Shown in pieces: positions 1-8,855 of a stretch of 64,000 nucleotides of DNA. Position 1 is the first letter of the stretch. Each line of letters begins with the position of its first letter. Below the pieces are notes generated by a model that was given only the letters and a program-made list of their open reading frames with translations, was not told the DNA's origin and ran no database searches. This DNA comes from Streptomyces xanthochromogenes (GTDB lineage Bacteria > Actinomycetota > Actinomycetes > Streptomycetales > Streptomycetaceae), in NCBI RefSeq assembly GCF_014650455.1, contig NZ_BMUZ01000011.1:186001-250000 (forward strand), written 5' to 3'. The position numbers and the translations under genes were made by a program.

Positions 1-1636
1 GTCGCAGGACGCGCGCTCCGCGCCCCTCCTCGGCCTCGCACGCCGCAAGGAAATCCCTTGCCTCCGGCCCGAGTTGGCTGCGGTCGGAGGCGTGCCGCGA
101 CCGGTCCCGCACGGCCGCCAGTCGGGCGCCGCGGTAGAGCAGACTCGGGTCGCGTCCCGCGCGCACCCACTGGGTCGCGGCGTCGAAGACCTCCTGGCGC
201 AGCACGAGGCCCGCGCGGTCGGCGTCGATCCAGCCGCGCAGGCGCGGCCAGGCGTGCAGCAGCGCCTCGTGGGTGATCTCGACGGTCTCGCTGCCCGCGG
301 TGACGAGGCGGGCCCGCACGAAGGCGTCCAGCGCCCGGCCTCCGGCGGCGGAGTCGCTCAACTGCCGCAGGAGCAGCTCGCGTTCGACGGGCTTGCGGGT
401 CTGGGCGCTGTCGTCCGCCACATGGACGAGCCGCACCAGGAGCTGACGCGTCATCAGCTGCTCGGCCGGGTCGAGCCGGGCGTACACGGATTCGGCGGTG
501 CGGGCGACGGCGCCGCGGATGCCCCCGGTGGTCTCGTAGCCGGCCACGGTGAGGGTGCGGCTGGTGCGCTGCTGCCAGGTGACGAGGAGCGCGTGGGCGA
601 GCAGCGGGAGGGAGCCGACGGAGGCCGCCGAATCGGTGCCGAGATCCCTCAACAGGATCTCCACCAGGCCGGGTTCGAGGGTGAGCCCGGCCCGCTCGGC
701 GGGTCCCGTGATGGCCTGGCGCAGCTGGGTGCCGGACATCGGGCCGAGGGCGAACAGGCCGTGGGTGAAGACCTCCACGAGCTGGGGGTGGTCCAGGCAT
801 CGGCCGCAGAAGTCGGCGCGCAGTCCGACCACGACCGCGGCCTGCGGGGTACCGTCACCGACGTCCCGTGCGGTGGCCAGGGCGTGCAGCACGGCGACGA
901 AGCCGCGGCGTTCGCGGTCGTCCTCGCAGAGGGTGAACGCCTCCTCGAACTGGTCGACCAGGAGCACGAGTCCGGGCCGGCCACCGTGCGCCGCCGAGGC
1001 GTCGAGCAGGGCGCCGGGCCGTGCGGCCAGCGCTTCGGGGGTGAGCTCCGCGCCCGCCGCGCCGAGCACATCGGCCGCGCACCGCAGAAGTTCCTTGAGC
1101 GGGTGGGCCGTTGGGGTGCACACCACGACCGGCCAGCGTTCGGAACCGGCGACCGGAAGGGCTCCCCTGCGCAGTGCGGGCAGCAGCCCCGCCTGCAGGA
1201 GCGAGGACTTGCCCGCGCCCGAGGGGGCGACCACGGCGAGCGGCCCCCGGCCCATGCGTTCGGCGAGCCGGCCGGTCAGGTGGGCGGTGGCGCTCTCGCG
1301 GCCGTAGAACCACTCCGCGTCCTGCGGACCGTAGGCGGCGAGTCCCCGATAGGGGCACAGTGCGGTTTCGGCGGTGCCGCCCTGCGCGGCGCGGGCCGCG
1401 GGGACGGTCGGCGGATGCGCCACGAGGCGCAGCAGGGCTCCGCCCGCCTCCAGCGCTTCGTCGCAGCGGCGGGCGATGTCGAGGGTGGGCGGCTTGCCAC
1501 CGTTCTCGATCTTGCTGAGGTACCCCTTGCTGTAGTGGATCGAGCGCGCGAGACCGGTGAGGGACACCTTGCGCAGGCCTCGCAGGCGGCGCAGTTCGGC
1601 CGCGAATCCGTCGGCCTTTTCGTCGTCCGTTGGCAC
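1..1636 (-). CDS. HTH + nSTAND1-type NTPase (partial, C-terminus beyond left edge)
   Basis: About 545 residues are visible. The N-terminus (about 10-60) is an XRE-type helix-turn-helix with the typical stretch around YSKGYLSKIENG. A P-loop follows with Walker A APSGAGKS at about 137-144 and a Walker B-like LVLLVDQFEEAF, the arrangement of the novel STAND NTPase 1 family (signal-transducing ATPases that often end in WD40 or other repeats). The CPYRGLAAYGPQDAEWFYGRE stretch just before the P-loop is typical of that family. The start is GTG at 1636, preceded by AAAGGTAGG; the frame stays open to base 1. It is probably a DNA-binding sensor/regulator, but its ligand and targets cannot be inferred. 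The C-terminal repeat type is unseen. Confidence 0.8.
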   Translation of the reverse strand, partial: MPTDDEKADGFAAELRRLRGLRKVSLTGLARSIHYSKGYLSKIENGGKPPTLDIARRCDEALEAGGALLRLVAHPPTVPAARAAQGGTAETALCPYRGLAAYGPQDAEWFYGRESATAHLTGRLAERMGRGPLAVVAPSGAGKSSLLQAGLLPALRRGALPVAGSERWPVVVCTPTAHPLKELLRCAADVLGAAGAELTPEALAARPGALLDASAAHGGRPGLVLLVDQFEEAFTLCEDDRERRGFVAVLHALATARDVGDGTPQAAVVVGLRADFCGRCLDHPQLVEVFTHGLFALGPMSGTQLRQAITGPAERAGLTLEPGLVEILLRDLGTDSAASVGSLPLLAHALLVTWQQRTSRTLTVAGYETTGGIRGAVARTAESVYARLDPAEQLMTRQLLVRLVHVADDSAQTRKPVERELLLRQLSDSAAGGRALDAFVRARLVTAGSETVEITHEALLHAWPRLRGWIDADRAGLVLRQEVFDAATQWVRAGRDPSLLYRGARLAAVRDRSRHASDRSQLGPEARDFLAACEAEEGRGARVLR

Positions 1637-1678
1637 GGGCCCTACCTTTCCGTGACGGGCGGGACGTACGCCTGAAAA

Positions 1679-1693
1679 GGACGAACTTCGTCC
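1679..1693. promoter_or_regulatory. 15-bp palindrome upstream of the nSTAND gene
   Basis: GGACGAACTTCGTCC is a perfect 7-1-7 inverted repeat, 42 bp upstream of the GTG start at 1636. Position and symmetry suit an operator, perhaps for the HTH protein itself. That is inference. Confidence 0.35.
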
Positions 1694-1944
1694 GGTTCCG
1701 GTCGGCAATGGACGTACGAGACGGGTTCGTTCGACAAGTCACCGAAACGTCGTCGGAGAAGGGAACGAACGTGCGTCGACGAGGCAACCGATCCACGCGT
1801 TCCTGCATCTGGGCCGGTGAACGGGAAGTTGGACACCTTCCGGCCACCCGGATCACCAGCAATTGTTAAATCTGGGTTCCGTGAGCACAGAAAGTCGATC
1901 ATCCCTCTTTACATGCTCATGCCAGGCATAGCAGGGTTCCGGCC

Positions 1945-1960
1945 GGGACCACATGGTCCC
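1945..1960. promoter_or_regulatory. 16-bp palindrome upstream of the M4 peptidase
   Basis: GGGACCACATGGTCCC is a perfect 7-2-7 inverted repeat about 75 bp before the M4 peptidase start. The 399-bp divergent gap 1637-2035 otherwise shows only AT-richer stretches (1860-1930) that may hold the two promoters. Confidence 0.35.
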
Positions 1961-2035
1961 CGCGGTGCACAACAGCACCGTGCGTACGGGTGGTTGTTGA
2001 GCCGACCGCCCCCGCACCTCTAAGGACCCCCCACC

Positions 2036-3820
2036 GTGCGTACACCCCACATACGCAGCCTGGCGATAGCCCTGGCCGTCACCACGGCCGTCACCATCAC
2101 CGCGGGAGGCGGGGCCACGGCCCTCGCCGCACCCGCCGCCCCGGGGGTCACCGCCCCCGCCGCGAGCGCCGGTTTCCAGCCGGTGATCGACGCGGCCCGC
2201 ACCGCCGCCGTCACCCACGCCTCCGCCACCGGCGTCGGCAAGGGCGACACACTTCAGGCCACCGACGTCCTGGTCGATCCGGACGGCAAGCAGCACGTCC
2301 GCTTCGTGCGCTCGCACCAGGGACTGCCCGTCCTCGGCGGCGACCTGGTCATCCACCTCGACAAGAGATCCGCCTACACCGGCGTGACCCGCGCGCTGCA
2401 CCAGCAGGTCCAGGTCGCCACCACCAGCGCCAAGCTGACGGCCGGACAGGCCGAGGCCAAGGCCGCCGCCACCGCCAAGGGCACCGCGGGCACGGCTCAG
2501 CTCGTGGTGGACGCCCGCGCCGGACACTCGGCCCTGGCCTACCAGATCCAGGTGACCGACAGCTCCACCGCCGAGTCCGGCGCCCGCACCGTGGTCGTGG
2601 ACGCTGCCAGCGGCGCGATCCTCAGCAACACCCCGGCCGCGGACTCCTTCCTGTCGCCCCGCGTACAGGAGAAGCTCCGCAAGAGCGGCCAGAAGCTCAA
2701 CCCCTCCCTCACGGCCACCACGCCCGCCCCGCTCGCCTCCGCCAAGTCGACCGGTTTCCCCGCGCAGGCGAGCGGCACCGGCCAGTCCCTGTTCGTCGGC
2801 AGCGTTCCGCTGATCACCACGCAGACGGCGAAGAGCGCGTTCACGCTGAAGGACCCGAGCCGCGGCCAGACCGAGACCCGCGACGCCGGCAACAAGGAGC
2901 TGGAGCAGTTCTCCGGAGGCAAGGCGTTCACCAGCACCACCAACCGCTGGGGCACCGGAAAGGCGAACGACCGCGCCACCGCGGCCGTCGACGCGCAGTA
3001 CGGGATCACCAGCACCCTGGACTTCTACAAGAAGACCTTCGGCCGCAACGGGATCAAGAACGACGGCGCGGGTGCGCACGCCCTGGTGCACTTCGGCAAC
3101 AAGGTCGGCAACGCGTTCTGGTCCTCGGACTGCGGCTGCATGCTCTACGGCGACGGTGACGGGCAGACGTTCGCGCAGCCCCTCGTCGTCCTGGACGTCA
3201 CCGGCCACGAGCTCACCCACGGTGTCGTCGACGCGACGGCGAACCTCCAGCCGACCCGGGTCGACGCGAACGACAACCAGTTCGGCGAGCCCGGCTCGCT
3301 CAACGAGTCGCTCGCCGACATCTTCGGCAGCAACGTCGAGTTCGCCACCAACAACCCGAACAATCCGCCCAACTACCTGATGGGCGAGAAGCTCGGCCTC
3401 CAGCAGAAGTTCCTGCGCCGCCTCGACAAGCCGTCCCTCGACAAGCTCGAAGGCACGGTCGACTACTGGTCGAAGGCGTCGTACGACACCGAGGTCCATG
3501 CCGGCTCCGGCGTCTCCTCGCACGCCTACTACCTGCTGGCCGAGGGCAGCGGCAAGAAGACCATCAACTCGGTCGCCTACGACTCGCCGACCTACGACGG
3601 CTCCACGGTGGCCGGCATCGGCCGGGACAAGGCGACGCAGATCTTCTACCGGGCCCTCACCCGTTACATGGTCTCCACGACCGACTTCCACGACGCCCGC
3701 ACCGCCACGCTGAGCGCGGCCGCCGACCTCTACGGCGCGAGCAGCACCGAGTACAAGACGGTGGACAAGGCCTGGGCCGCCGTCAACGTGACCGCGGCGA
3801 ACGCCCCGGCGCGCAGCTGA
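2036..3820 (+). CDS. Secreted M4 family (thermolysin-like) neutral metallopeptidase
   Basis: 594 residues. A signal peptide (RTPHIRSLAIALAVTTAV, cut near ALAAPAAPG) is followed by an FTP/PepSY-type propeptide (about 40-200) that folds and inhibits the enzyme. The catalytic domain carries the zinc motif HELTH at 391-395 and the third zinc ligand in NESLADIFG (about 423-431); the C-terminal catalytic region has VHAGSGVSSHAYYLLAEG. These are hallmarks of thermolysin-family peptidases that degrade extracellular protein. The start is GTG at 2036 with AAGGA at 2022-2026. A hairpin terminator follows. Length is normal for Streptomyces M4 preproenzymes. Confidence 0.95.
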   Translation: MRTPHIRSLAIALAVTTAVTITAGGGATALAAPAAPGVTAPAASAGFQPVIDAARTAAVTHASATGVGKGDTLQATDVLVDPDGKQHVRFVRSHQGLPVLGGDLVIHLDKRSAYTGVTRALHQQVQVATTSAKLTAGQAEAKAAATAKGTAGTAQLVVDARAGHSALAYQIQVTDSSTAESGARTVVVDAASGAILSNTPAADSFLSPRVQEKLRKSGQKLNPSLTATTPAPLASAKSTGFPAQASGTGQSLFVGSVPLITTQTAKSAFTLKDPSRGQTETRDAGNKELEQFSGGKAFTSTTNRWGTGKANDRATAAVDAQYGITSTLDFYKKTFGRNGIKNDGAGAHALVHFGNKVGNAFWSSDCGCMLYGDGDGQTFAQPLVVLDVTGHELTHGVVDATANLQPTRVDANDNQFGEPGSLNESLADIFGSNVEFATNNPNNPPNYLMGEKLGLQQKFLRRLDKPSLDKLEGTVDYWSKASYDTEVHAGSGVSSHAYYLLAEGSGKKTINSVAYDSPTYDGSTVAGIGRDKATQIFYRALTRYMVSTTDFHDARTATLSAAADLYGASSTEYKTVDKAWAAVNVTAANAPARS

Positions 3821-3829
3821 CCCGACCCG

Positions 3830-3864
3830 CCGCTGCCACCCCGCGATCCGTGGGGCGGCAGCGG
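3830..3864. terminator. Bidirectional hairpin terminator
   Basis: CCGCTGCC-a-CCCC, loop of 9, GGGG-c-GGCAGCGG forms a strong stem between the convergent M4 peptidase and methyltransferase genes. Confidence 0.75.
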
Positions 3865-3877
3865 TGTGTCCGGCGCG

Positions 3878-4771
3878 CTACGGCACCAGGGTGTCCAGCG
3901 GCGTCATCACCACGTCGCTGGTGGGGCGCGACAGGTGCAGGGCCGTGTGGAAGGAGCCGTCGCACTCCTTGCCGGCGGGGTCGAGCCCCGCCGCGGTCAC
4001 CGCGTCGACGGCGTAGCGCCGCTCGGCATCGTCGGTGAAGCGGCGCTGAGTGAAGGTCGTCGCGGTCCGTTCGGTGGCGAGGCCGAACCCGGCCAGACAG
4101 CCCGCGATGTCTTCGTACGAGCTGGTGCGCAGGACGAACGCGGCGACCCACACCGGTCCGCGGGCCGCGCACAGGAGCGGCCTGAAGGTGCGCCGGGACA
4201 GGAAGCTGCTGCCCCCGGTGACGGTGATCAGACGGACCTCCCGCACCGCGCGGCGCAGCGCCGGGCTCGGCGGTGCCTCCTCCAGGTTCTCGGCGAAGCC
4301 CTCCGCGAGCAGCCCGACGGCCCGCCCGTAGGCGACGGCACGCGCCGCGCTGTCGAGCCCGACGACCCGCACCTCGTCGTCGCGGCGGCGGGCGAGGAAG
4401 AACCCCCGGTCCCGGTCGATCAGTTCGGCCGTGCTCATGGCGGCGGCCTCGCGCGAGGTGTAGTGCTCGTACAGCTCTTCCAGGGTCACCTCATGGTTGA
4501 GCAGGGCCGCGTTGATGCCGTACGAGCAGCACAGGTCGAGCATGGTGAGGGGCTCCGACGTGCCCGGTGAGAGCGCCGCCCCCAGTCGCCGGAAGACCCG
4601 CTGGGCATGGCCGGGCGTGCGGTATCCCAGTGGGCCGAGTGCCTGGAAGTAGGCCCGCGGGTCCGGCTGGTCGTAGATCGCGTCGAACCGGGACATCTCG
4701 CGCGCCGCGACGGTCTCCGCCACGGTCACCCCGCCGGCCGCTCCCGTGCCGGTGCGTCGTTCGTCCGTCAT
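3878..4771 (-). CDS. Class I SAM-dependent methyltransferase-like protein
   Basis: 297 residues. LDLCCSYGINAALL (near residue 80) fits motif I of class I SAM methyltransferases, and a later VRLITVTGGSSFLSRRTF and VWVAAFVLRT fit strands of the same Rossmann-like fold. The substrate is unknown. ATG at 4771 was chosen because GAAGGGACGGG lies just upstream; an open frame extends to 4924 but has no better site. The gene stands alone, convergent with the M4 peptidase and divergent from the PQQ-repeat protein (181-bp gap). It could be an enzyme of a small-molecule pathway; nothing nearby identifies which. Confidence 0.7.
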   Translation of the reverse strand: MTDERRTGTGAAGGVTVAETVAAREMSRFDAIYDQPDPRAYFQALGPLGYRTPGHAQRVFRRLGAALSPGTSEPLTMLDLCCSYGINAALLNHEVTLEELYEHYTSREAAAMSTAELIDRDRGFFLARRRDDEVRVVGLDSAARAVAYGRAVGLLAEGFAENLEEAPPSPALRRAVREVRLITVTGGSSFLSRRTFRPLLCAARGPVWVAAFVLRTSSYEDIAGCLAGFGLATERTATTFTQRRFTDDAERRYAVDAVTAAGLDPAGKECDGSFHTALHLSRPTSDVVMTPLDTLVP

Positions 4772-4952
4772 CGTGTGCCCGTCCCTTCTCGCGGCGCCCC
4801 CGGTCCCGCCAGAGCATGCGGACGGCGACGGCCGTTGGGAACACGGCCCGTTCGAATCCGGCCACCGCCAACTCCCTTCCTGGTACGGCTGGTTGAGATT
4901 GGTCGTCGGATGCCGTTCGCACAAGACGAGCCCCGGACGTCACACTGGTCGC

Positions 4953-6692
4953 ATGACCGCTCACGACTCCGGTGAACCGCCGCGCCCCGACGCCCCTCGG
5001 GGGCCGAACCGGCCCGACGACAACCCCCGGCCCGGGGCCGCCGGGCCTCCGTCCGCCTGGGACCAGCGGCAACCGCCGCCCGTCCAGCCCGGCTACGGGC
5101 AGGGGCAGTCGACGCCACGGGGGCAGGGCCCGGTCCCCGGAAACCCCTATGCCCAGCCGCACCCGGGTCCCCCCGGCGCCTTCGGGCCGCCTCAAGTGCC
5201 GCCGGGCCCAGCCGGGTTCGGGCCGCCCGGGCCCGGCCGCCCGAGCCGCTTCCGGGGCAGGCGTGGGTGGCTGGTCCTGGGCGGGTTGGCGGCGGCCCTC
5301 GTGATGGTGGGCGGCGCGGTGTTCTTCACCGGCGGGGCGCACGGGGACCGGGATCCGGTCGCCGGGCCCAGCGCCCCGCCCACCACGTCCGCCTCGCCCT
5401 CCGTCGACCAGGGCGACGGCAAGGGCACCGGCAGCGGCGGGGGCGACTACGACCCCAACGCCGGCATCCGGGCGGGCGAGGCCCGGGTCTGGCTGAACGA
5501 CAACGAGACCCCGCTCACCCAGGACGGCGCCTGGCAGTACGGCCCGTGGCGGGTCGGTGACGTGATGGTCAAGGCGATGTACAAGGAGGTCACCGGCTAC
5601 GGGGAGGCCGACGGCAAGGAGCGCTGGAAGGTCGCCTTCGGCACTCCGCTGTGCGGGGTGCCAAGGACGCCCTCCGCGCAGAACAAGCTGGTCGTCGGGC
5701 TCCTTGACAGCAACGCCAAGGGCGCCCACTGCAAGCTGCTCCAGCAAGTCGACCTCGCCACCGGCAAAGCGGGCTGGAAAGCGGTCAGGACCGAGGACCG
5801 CCCCGACGACTCCTCTCTCACCCTCAACATGGCCATCTCCGGCGACACCGTGGCGCTCGCCTGGCCGGGGGGCGCGACCGGCTTCTCGGTGACCGACGGG
5901 CACAAGCTGTACGACCTGCGGCGCAGCGGCGGATGCAGTCCCCAGGGATTCGCCGGCGGCGCCCGGCTGATCAGCGTGGCGTTCTGCTTCGACGGGACCG
6001 GCGTCAAGGACCAGCCGGGCGATCTGCTCCAGGAACTCGACCCGGCGACCGGCAGGGCCAAGTGGAGCTACCCATACGAGAAGGGCTGGCGCGTCGGCCA
6101 GGTGCTCTCGGTGGATCCACTCGTGGTGACGGCGCTGCCGCAGGAGGGCAAGAGCTGGAAGATCCTCGCCTTCACCGCGGACGGCAGGCTCCGCTCCCGC
6201 ACCGAGCCGAAGTTCAAGACCCCCGGGGTGTGCAGCGGTTTCGGGCAGAGCGTCGACCGGCTCCAGGACTGTTACAGCGCGGTGGCGGACGCCCGGACGC
6301 TGTACGTCGGGGGCGACGGCACGCAGACGGACGGGACTGCGAACGCCGAGGGAACCCAGGTCGTCGCCGTCGACCTCGACACCGGCAGGGAGAAGTGGCG
6401 CGCGAGCCCGTCCGTGCCGCGCACGGTGCGCCCGCTCGCCGTCGAGGAGGGCAAGGTGGTGGTGTACCTGGAGGCCGGGCCCCGGATGGGGGCGGCGGTC
6501 GCCGCCCTCGCCCCCACGGGCGGGACCCCGCAAGTGCTGGTGCAGAGCCCCCAGGCCGCCGCCGACGCCCAGCGCTCCTTCTTCTCGGCGCGCCTGGCCT
6601 GGTCGGGCGGGCGGCTGTTCCTGCTCAACAACCGGGTGGAGACCTCCAGGCCGAATCTGAGGTCGCACGCCGCGCTGTCCTTCGGCAGGTGA
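4953..6692 (+). CDS. Membrane-anchored PQQ-like beta-propeller repeat protein
   Basis: 579 residues. A long Pro/Gly/Gln-rich cytoplasmic N-terminus (about 1-100) precedes one transmembrane segment (WLVLGGLAAALVMVGGAVFF, about 107-126), then a large extracellular domain. That domain has repeated tryptophan-docking motifs of PQQ-like/BamB-like propellers, such as GKERWKVAFGTPL, TGRAKWSYPYEKGW and TGREKWRASPSVP. This layout is common in Streptomyces, often next to or derived from Ser/Thr kinase sensor domains; here no kinase domain is present. The role is probably extracytoplasmic ligand sensing or scaffolding. ATG 4953 is the only sensible start near the repeat-rich frame, though its ribosome site is weak. 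Confidence 0.75.
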   Translation: MTAHDSGEPPRPDAPRGPNRPDDNPRPGAAGPPSAWDQRQPPPVQPGYGQGQSTPRGQGPVPGNPYAQPHPGPPGAFGPPQVPPGPAGFGPPGPGRPSRFRGRRGWLVLGGLAAALVMVGGAVFFTGGAHGDRDPVAGPSAPPTTSASPSVDQGDGKGTGSGGGDYDPNAGIRAGEARVWLNDNETPLTQDGAWQYGPWRVGDVMVKAMYKEVTGYGEADGKERWKVAFGTPLCGVPRTPSAQNKLVVGLLDSNAKGAHCKLLQQVDLATGKAGWKAVRTEDRPDDSSLTLNMAISGDTVALAWPGGATGFSVTDGHKLYDLRRSGGCSPQGFAGGARLISVAFCFDGTGVKDQPGDLLQELDPATGRAKWSYPYEKGWRVGQVLSVDPLVVTALPQEGKSWKILAFTADGRLRSRTEPKFKTPGVCSGFGQSVDRLQDCYSAVADARTLYVGGDGTQTDGTANAEGTQVVAVDLDTGREKWRASPSVPRTVRPLAVEEGKVVVYLEAGPRMGAAVAALAPTGGTPQVLVQSPQAAADAQRSFFSARLAWSGGRLFLLNNRVETSRPNLRSHAALSFGR

Positions 6693-6708
6693 CGCCGCCC
6701 CGGCCGGC

Positions 6709-6749
6709 GGGCGATGCCCCCGACGGTCCGCCGGGAGGGGGCGTCGCCC
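6709..6749. terminator. Hairpin terminator between convergent genes
   Basis: GGGCGA-t-GCCCCC pairs with GGGGGC-g-TCGCCC around a loop of about 15 bases, between the PQQ-repeat protein and the serine hydrolase, which converge here. Confidence 0.65.
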
Positions 6750-6758
6750 GCGGGTGGG

Positions 6759-8081
6759 TCAGCGGCGCGCAGCCACGGCCGCGGCCGGGTCCTGGGTGCG
6801 CGGCAGGGGTACCGGAGGGGCGAGTGGCTTGCCCGAACGCGCTCCCGTGCTCGTTCCGCACAGCGCCTGGAGGTAGAAGGCGTCGAACGCCCCGTCGATC
6901 GGGTGCGGCTCCAACGTCCCGCCGGGGGAAATTTTCTGATACTTCATCAGGTTGTGGGCGAAGGACATCTGGCGCGTGCCGTCCGCGCTGGACAGGACTG
7001 CGGTACCGGCCCCGAACACCGCCCCGTCATGGCCCCAGACCCGCCCGCACGGCAGGTCCAGGGCGTAGATCCCGAGGCCGTACCGCATCGCGGTGCCGCC
7101 CTGCTCGCCGGGGACCGGCACCGTGGTCTGCATCTGGTGCAGCTGTGCGGCGGGCAGGAGCCGGCCGCGCAGCAGCTTGCGGTAGAAGTCGTTGAGGTCG
7201 CTGGTCGTGGAGACGAGCGCGGCCGCCGTACCGGCCCACGACATGTCGTGCACGCTGTAGTCCCGCGGCGGGTCGACGAGTCCGTAGTACGACTCGTACA
7301 TCTTCGGGTGCGGCCCCAGGACATGGGCCGAGCGCGGGAAGTAGGTGTCGCGCAGCCCGGCCTTCCTGATGACGTGGCGGGTGATGTAGGCCTCGGGGTC
7401 CTCGCCCGTGATCTTCTGGAGCAGCATCCCGGCGATGATGTAGTTGGTGTTGGAGTACGACCACTTCTCGCCGGGCCTGCCGGTGGGCGCCGCTCCGAGG
7501 CCGATACGGACCAGCTTCCCGGGCCCGATGTGGCGGAACCGGTGGTCGTCCAGGCTCTTGGCCGAGTTCCGCGCGAGGGAGGGGAAGGCGCCCAGGACGT
7601 AGTCCCCGATGCCGCTGGTGTGGTCGAGAAGCATCCGTACCGTGATCGCCTGTCCGCGCTCGCCGGGCACGGTCTCCGGCAGATAGCGGCCGATCGGGGC
7701 GTCCAGGTCGATGCGGTCCTCGGCGACCTGCTGGAGCACGGCGACCGCGGTGAACGCCTTGGTCACGCTGCCCACGCGGTGCTGGAGCCGGGGTCGCATC
7801 GGCCGCCCGGTGTCCACGTCGGCGACACCGGTGGCGCCCAGCCACTCCTGCCCACCGTCCCGGACCGATGCCGTGACTCCGTACATGCCCGCCGCGCGGA
7901 CCGCGTCGAGGGAGGCGGCCAGCGCCTCGCGGTCCAGGCCGTCCGGGGCCGCGGCGACGGCCACCGGTGACGGGGCGGACGCGGCCCGGGCCGGGACGGC
8001 GGCCGCCGGCAGGGCCATCACCAGTGCGGCGGTGATCGCGGCGAGGCGTGTGCGACGGCGGTCCGGGCGGGACAAGGACAT
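6759..8081 (-). CDS. Secreted serine hydrolase, class C beta-lactamase / D,D-carboxypeptidase fold (S12)
   Basis: 440 residues with a signal peptide (RTRLAAITAALVMALPAAAV, then an Ala-rich cleavage zone). Active-site elements of the S12 fold are present: SVTK (Ser-x-x-Lys nucleophile motif), YSN in WSYSNTNYIIAG (general-base Tyr) and HDG in WGHDGAVFG (third motif, HxG). This is the arrangement of the Streptomyces R61 D-Ala-D-Ala carboxypeptidase and related esterases/beta-lactamase homologues, acting outside the membrane on peptidoglycan peptides or small esters. The start is ATG 8081 with GAAGGGAAGA upstream. The open frame runs another 2 kb upstream antisense to the carboxylesterase; that extension is a GC artefact. 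Confidence 0.88.
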   Translation of the reverse strand: MSLSRPDRRRTRLAAITAALVMALPAAAVPARAASAPSPVAVAAAPDGLDREALAASLDAVRAAGMYGVTASVRDGGQEWLGATGVADVDTGRPMRPRLQHRVGSVTKAFTAVAVLQQVAEDRIDLDAPIGRYLPETVPGERGQAITVRMLLDHTSGIGDYVLGAFPSLARNSAKSLDDHRFRHIGPGKLVRIGLGAAPTGRPGEKWSYSNTNYIIAGMLLQKITGEDPEAYITRHVIRKAGLRDTYFPRSAHVLGPHPKMYESYYGLVDPPRDYSVHDMSWAGTAAALVSTTSDLNDFYRKLLRGRLLPAAQLHQMQTTVPVPGEQGGTAMRYGLGIYALDLPCGRVWGHDGAVFGAGTAVLSSADGTRQMSFAHNLMKYQKISPGGTLEPHPIDGAFDAFYLQALCGTSTGARSGKPLAPPVPLPRTQDPAAAVAARR

Positions 8082-8492
8082 GGGGTCTTCCCTTCGGCCC
8101 GCGAACGGGTGAGGCAGGCGAGCTGGACCCAACTCTCGCAAGGGGCCCGAGCCGGGCAAATCCTTCGCGGGCACGATGCTGTTCCCGCACGGGTGCATCG
8201 AACGGAGGAGCCGGTCTCCGCCACGTGATGCGCCGCGCCGTCGAGCAGGGCCGGGCGGGTCCCGGCCGCCGTGACGGGCCGGGCCGCCGCGCGAGGCCGC
8301 CGACCGAGGCCGCCGCGCGAGGCCTTCGTCGGGGCGTCGGAGGCGGTCCGGCCCGGCCCGGCGCGGTGTCACCTCCGGGAGGTGTTCCGCATGCGTCGGC
8401 GTGGTACCGGTGACAGTGTCGAAACGCCGGGGTCCACCCGGCGTCCGCGGCCGGGCGGCCGGGGGCAGTCCGAGACGGCAGAGGAGCCACCA
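8082..8492. other. 411-bp divergent gap with a 17-bp direct repeat
   Basis: No convincing gene. GGCCGCCGCGCGAGGCC occurs at 8282-8298 and again at 8308-8324, inside very GC-rich sequence. Promoters for the serine hydrolase (leftward) and the small CxxC protein (rightward) must lie here, but I cannot place them. Confidence 0.4.
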
Positions 8493-8699
8493 GTGCGTCA
8501 TCGCATCGTTGCCGAGAAACTCCCCGACGGCGACACCCTCAAGGAATGGCACATGGTCCGCGGCGACGAGCAACTGACCATGTGCGGACGCGAGTTGGAC
8601 CCGGGTGCGGACGAACAGTCCGACGACGCCTGGGGGACGGAGACGGCCCACCCCTTCTGTCACACCTGCGGCGCGCTGTACCTGCGCGAAACCCCGTAG
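8493..8699 (+). CDS. Small conserved CxxC protein, function unknown
   Basis: 68 residues. It has CGREL in the middle and CHTCG near the C-terminus, with His residues nearby, which could form a small zinc ribbon-like site. The sequence is acidic between these motifs. The GTG start at 8493 is supported by GAGGAGCC at 8481-8488. Proteins of this look are common as hypothetical proteins in Streptomyces; I do not recognise a function. It stands alone before the carboxylesterase. Confidence 0.7.
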   Translation: MRHRIVAEKLPDGDTLKEWHMVRGDEQLTMCGRELDPGADEQSDDAWGTETAHPFCHTCGALYLRETP

Positions 8700-8855
8700 C
8701 CGGGCCACACGGCGGGCGGAGGAGCCACCCGCCCGCCGCCGCCCGAAGTGGACCGGGACAAAGGCGAGTTGACGGACCACCAACCCGAAACCGCATCCCC
8801 CCTTCCCGTCCCCGGCTCCGTATCGTGGAGTCCCGCCGCCGAGAGGGGACATCAC

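Noticed and set aside
74..1675. Plus-strand frame of 533 codons opposite the nSTAND gene
   Set aside because: Antisense shadow; the minus strand shows HTH and Walker motifs with correct codon bias.
8282..8324. 17-bp direct repeat as a mobile element end or CRISPR
   Set aside because: Only two copies, low complexity, no flanking transposase or spacer pattern.
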